Shown one piece after another: positions 3,975 to 5,541 of a DNA stretch of 5,541 bases (position 1 is its first letter; every line of letters begins with the position of its first letter). The notes below the pieces were generated by a model. That model was not told the DNA's origin, ran no database searches, and was given only the letters and a program-made list of their open reading frames with translations. Position numbers and translations under genes: made by a program. This DNA comes from Nitrospirota bacterium (GTDB taxonomy: Bacteria > Nitrospirota > Thermodesulfovibrionia > Thermodesulfovibrionales > UBA6898): NCBI GenBank assembly GCA_029858145.1, contig JAOUFP010000219.1, positions 1 to 5,541 of the forward strand, in the 5' to 3' direction.

Positions 3975-5541
3975 TCACGTTTCTTCTTCCTTTGGCATCT
4001 GAGCGCATTCGTTAAAGATACGGGCCTTGCAGTACCGGCACCGCTGAGGGTCCAGCCTGCTGACGATCTTCCGCACCGCCTCGGTCTTTGTACGGAAGAT
4101 ATTCTCCTCGCCGATCTGCTTCAGATACCCTCCCCGTGTGAGCACCTCCAGCACCTCGCTCTTGAGCCCGGACAGGTAAAGCTTCCCCCCCGTCAAATGC
4201 AGGCTGTGCGCCTCGGTCGCGAGCATCTCGCACCCCGCGACATCAATAAAATTGATGCCGCTCCCGATCACCAGGATATGACACTGCTCAGGGTTCTGTT
4301 TCCTTAGCCTGTCGATCTCCTCAGCAATATGGTTCACCGCACCGAAAAAGATCGAGCCGTCTATCCGTATGACCTTCAACTGGGGACATTCCGGCATCGG
4401 CATATGCAGGATATTGATAAAGCTCCTGCGGTTGCTCTCGGGATTCGGCACCATCGTCACAAAATGGGGATGTGACGTACGGTTGAGATACAGCAGAAGG
4501 GAAAGGATCACCCCGGCATAGATCGCGAATTCGAGCTCGACGAATAATGTCGCCAGAAAGGTGGTGAGAAGGACCATTGCTTCGGGCCTGCTCGTCCTCG
4601 CAATCCTCCTGATATGATGCATATCGATGAGACTATAGGCCACGAGCAGCAGGATACCCGCCATTGAAGGGATGGGGAGGTAGGCGGTGAGAGGCGCAAT
4701 GAGCAGGAGGATAACCGCCAGGGAAACCGCCGCGAAAACTGCGGCCATCGGCGTCTGGGCGCCCGCGCTGTAATTCACCCCGGTGCGGGTAAAAGAACCC
4801 GATGCGGCATAACTCGAAAAAAAACTCCCGACGACGTTCGACAAACCCTGACCAACGAATTCCTGATTGCTGTCGATTCTCTGCTCCGACTTCGTGGCTA
4901 CAGAACGCGCTATAGAGACCGCCTCAGTGAGCCCGAGCATGGCTACGGCGAGGGCAGCAGGAGCGAGCTGGCGGAGAGAAGCGGTCGTCAGGTCAGGATG
5001 CGAAAGGGGAGGAAGATGTGCCGGCAAAGCGCCTACAAGACGGACACCGTGCTCCCTGGCATCAAAGACAACTGCCATAAGACTTCCCGCTATCATCGCG
5101 ATGAGCATTCCCGGCCATCGGGGAAGAACTATTTTAAACACAAGCGCGACAAACAAGGTAACAACCGCGATGGAGAGCACGTAGAGATTCGCATCGGAGA
5201 TTCGGGATAAAACTTCGGCCCAGATATGGATAAAGGAGTGCTTTTTTGGGATCGTAACGCCGATGATATTGCTCATCTGGCTGGTGGCGATCAGGACCGC
5301 CGCACCCGCGGTAAACCCGACTACAACCGAATGCGAAACGAAGTTTACGAGAGCGCCGAGGCGCGCGACGCCGAGGGCCAGCTGAAAAAGCCCCGCGAGA
5401 AACGTAAGCGTCAGTACCATGCTGAGGTATTCCGGACTAGCGGGAGCAGCAAGCGGACTGATTGTGGAAAAAACGACGATCGAGATCGCTGTCGTCGGTC
5501 CCGATATAAGGTGGTACGAAGAACCGAAAAGTGCGGCGATG
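3975..5541 (-). CDS. SulP family anion transporter with STAS domain (5' end outside window)
   Basis: The frame is open from the window edge (first full codon 5538-5540) to TGA at 3975-3977, giving 521 residues. The methionine at 5420 is internal, because the 40 residues before it (IAALFGSSYHLISGPTTAIS and onward) are typical SulP transmembrane sequence including SGPT. Perhaps 60-80 residues are missing. The membrane domain runs to about residue 355 and includes the SulP signature GQGLSNVVGSFFSSYAASGS. A cytoplasmic STAS domain follows (about 385-495; INFIDVAGCEML is its core). SulP proteins move sulfate, bicarbonate or other anions across the inner membrane; the substrate cannot be read from sequence. 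No carbonic anhydrase or sulfate-assimilation gene is nearby. The tail carries RCRYCKARIFNEC (C501, C504, C512), a small cysteine cluster I recall from SulP proteins of related anaerobes. Eight T (minus strand) follow the stop without a hairpin. Confidence 0.93.
   Translation of the reverse strand, partial: IAALFGSSYHLISGPTTAISIVVFSTISPLAAPASPEYLSMVLTLTFLAGLFQLALGVARLGALVNFVSHSVVVGFTAGAAVLIATSQMSNIIGVTIPKKHSFIHIWAEVLSRISDANLYVLSIAVVTLFVALVFKIVLPRWPGMLIAMIAGSLMAVVFDAREHGVRLVGALPAHLPPLSHPDLTTASLRQLAPAALAVAMLGLTEAVSIARSVATKSEQRIDSNQEFVGQGLSNVVGSFFSSYAASGSFTRTGVNYSAGAQTPMAAVFAAVSLAVILLLIAPLTAYLPIPSMAGILLLVAYSLIDMHHIRRIARTSRPEAMVLLTTFLATLFVELEFAIYAGVILSLLLYLNRTSHPHFVTMVPNPESNRRSFINILHMPMPECPQLKVIRIDGSIFFGAVNHIAEEIDRLRKQNPEQCHILVIGSGINFIDVAGCEMLATEAHSLHLTGGKLYLSGLKSEVLEVLTRGGYLKQIGEENIFRTKTEAVRKIVSRLDPQRCRYCKARIFNECAQMPKEEET

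Noticed and set aside
4867..5210. Open frames on the plus strand opposite the SulP gene
   Set aside because: They are antisense to clear SulP transmembrane sequence and resemble no protein family.

Overview
The window carries five complete protein genes plus two that run off its edges. It most resembles an anaerobic, respiratory bacterium of the Desulfobacterota or Nitrospirota type. That is an inference from gene content: a small periplasmic multihaem cytochrome c, PAS proteins carrying the cysteine module CxxC...SHGICxxC, and a SulP transporter ending in a short cysteine cluster. No rRNA, tRNA, CRISPR array, insertion sequence or phage gene was seen.

Layout, left to right. Positions 1-214 hold the end of an ADP-ribosylglycohydrolase gene (+). 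A leader with stem-loops and an extended -10 promoter follows. Positions 389-1207 encode a two-helix membrane protein with a cysteine-bearing PAS domain and a C-terminal SHGIC module. A VF530-type small DNA-binding protein (1242-1496) follows after 34 bases, probably in the same operon. After a 260-base gap with a second, similar promoter-like site comes a soluble PAS protein (1757-2296). It has the SHGIC module at its N-terminus and its own four-cysteine PAS domain. A 305-base non-coding region with two strong leader hairpins precedes an exported tri-haem cytochrome c (2602-3138), which is followed by a large stem-loop. TrmO, the tRNA t6A37 methyltransferase, lies at 3320-3745. Directly after its amber stop the same frame stays open for 41 more codons that read like real protein. 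A SulP anion transporter with a STAS domain (3975-5541, minus strand, 5' end outside the window) converges on trmO.

The most notable theme is the pair of PAS proteins. They share two cysteine-rich modules in opposite order, neither has a visible kinase, cyclase or other output domain, and each is preceded by a TGnTACAATA site overlapped by an ATTGT/ACAAT inverted repeat. With a cytochrome gene next door, a redox- or metal-responsive sensory role is a reasonable hypothesis, but the sequence does not prove it. The other genes (trmO, SulP, ADP-ribosylglycohydrolase, VF530) look like ordinary chromosomal neighbours with no obvious shared pathway.
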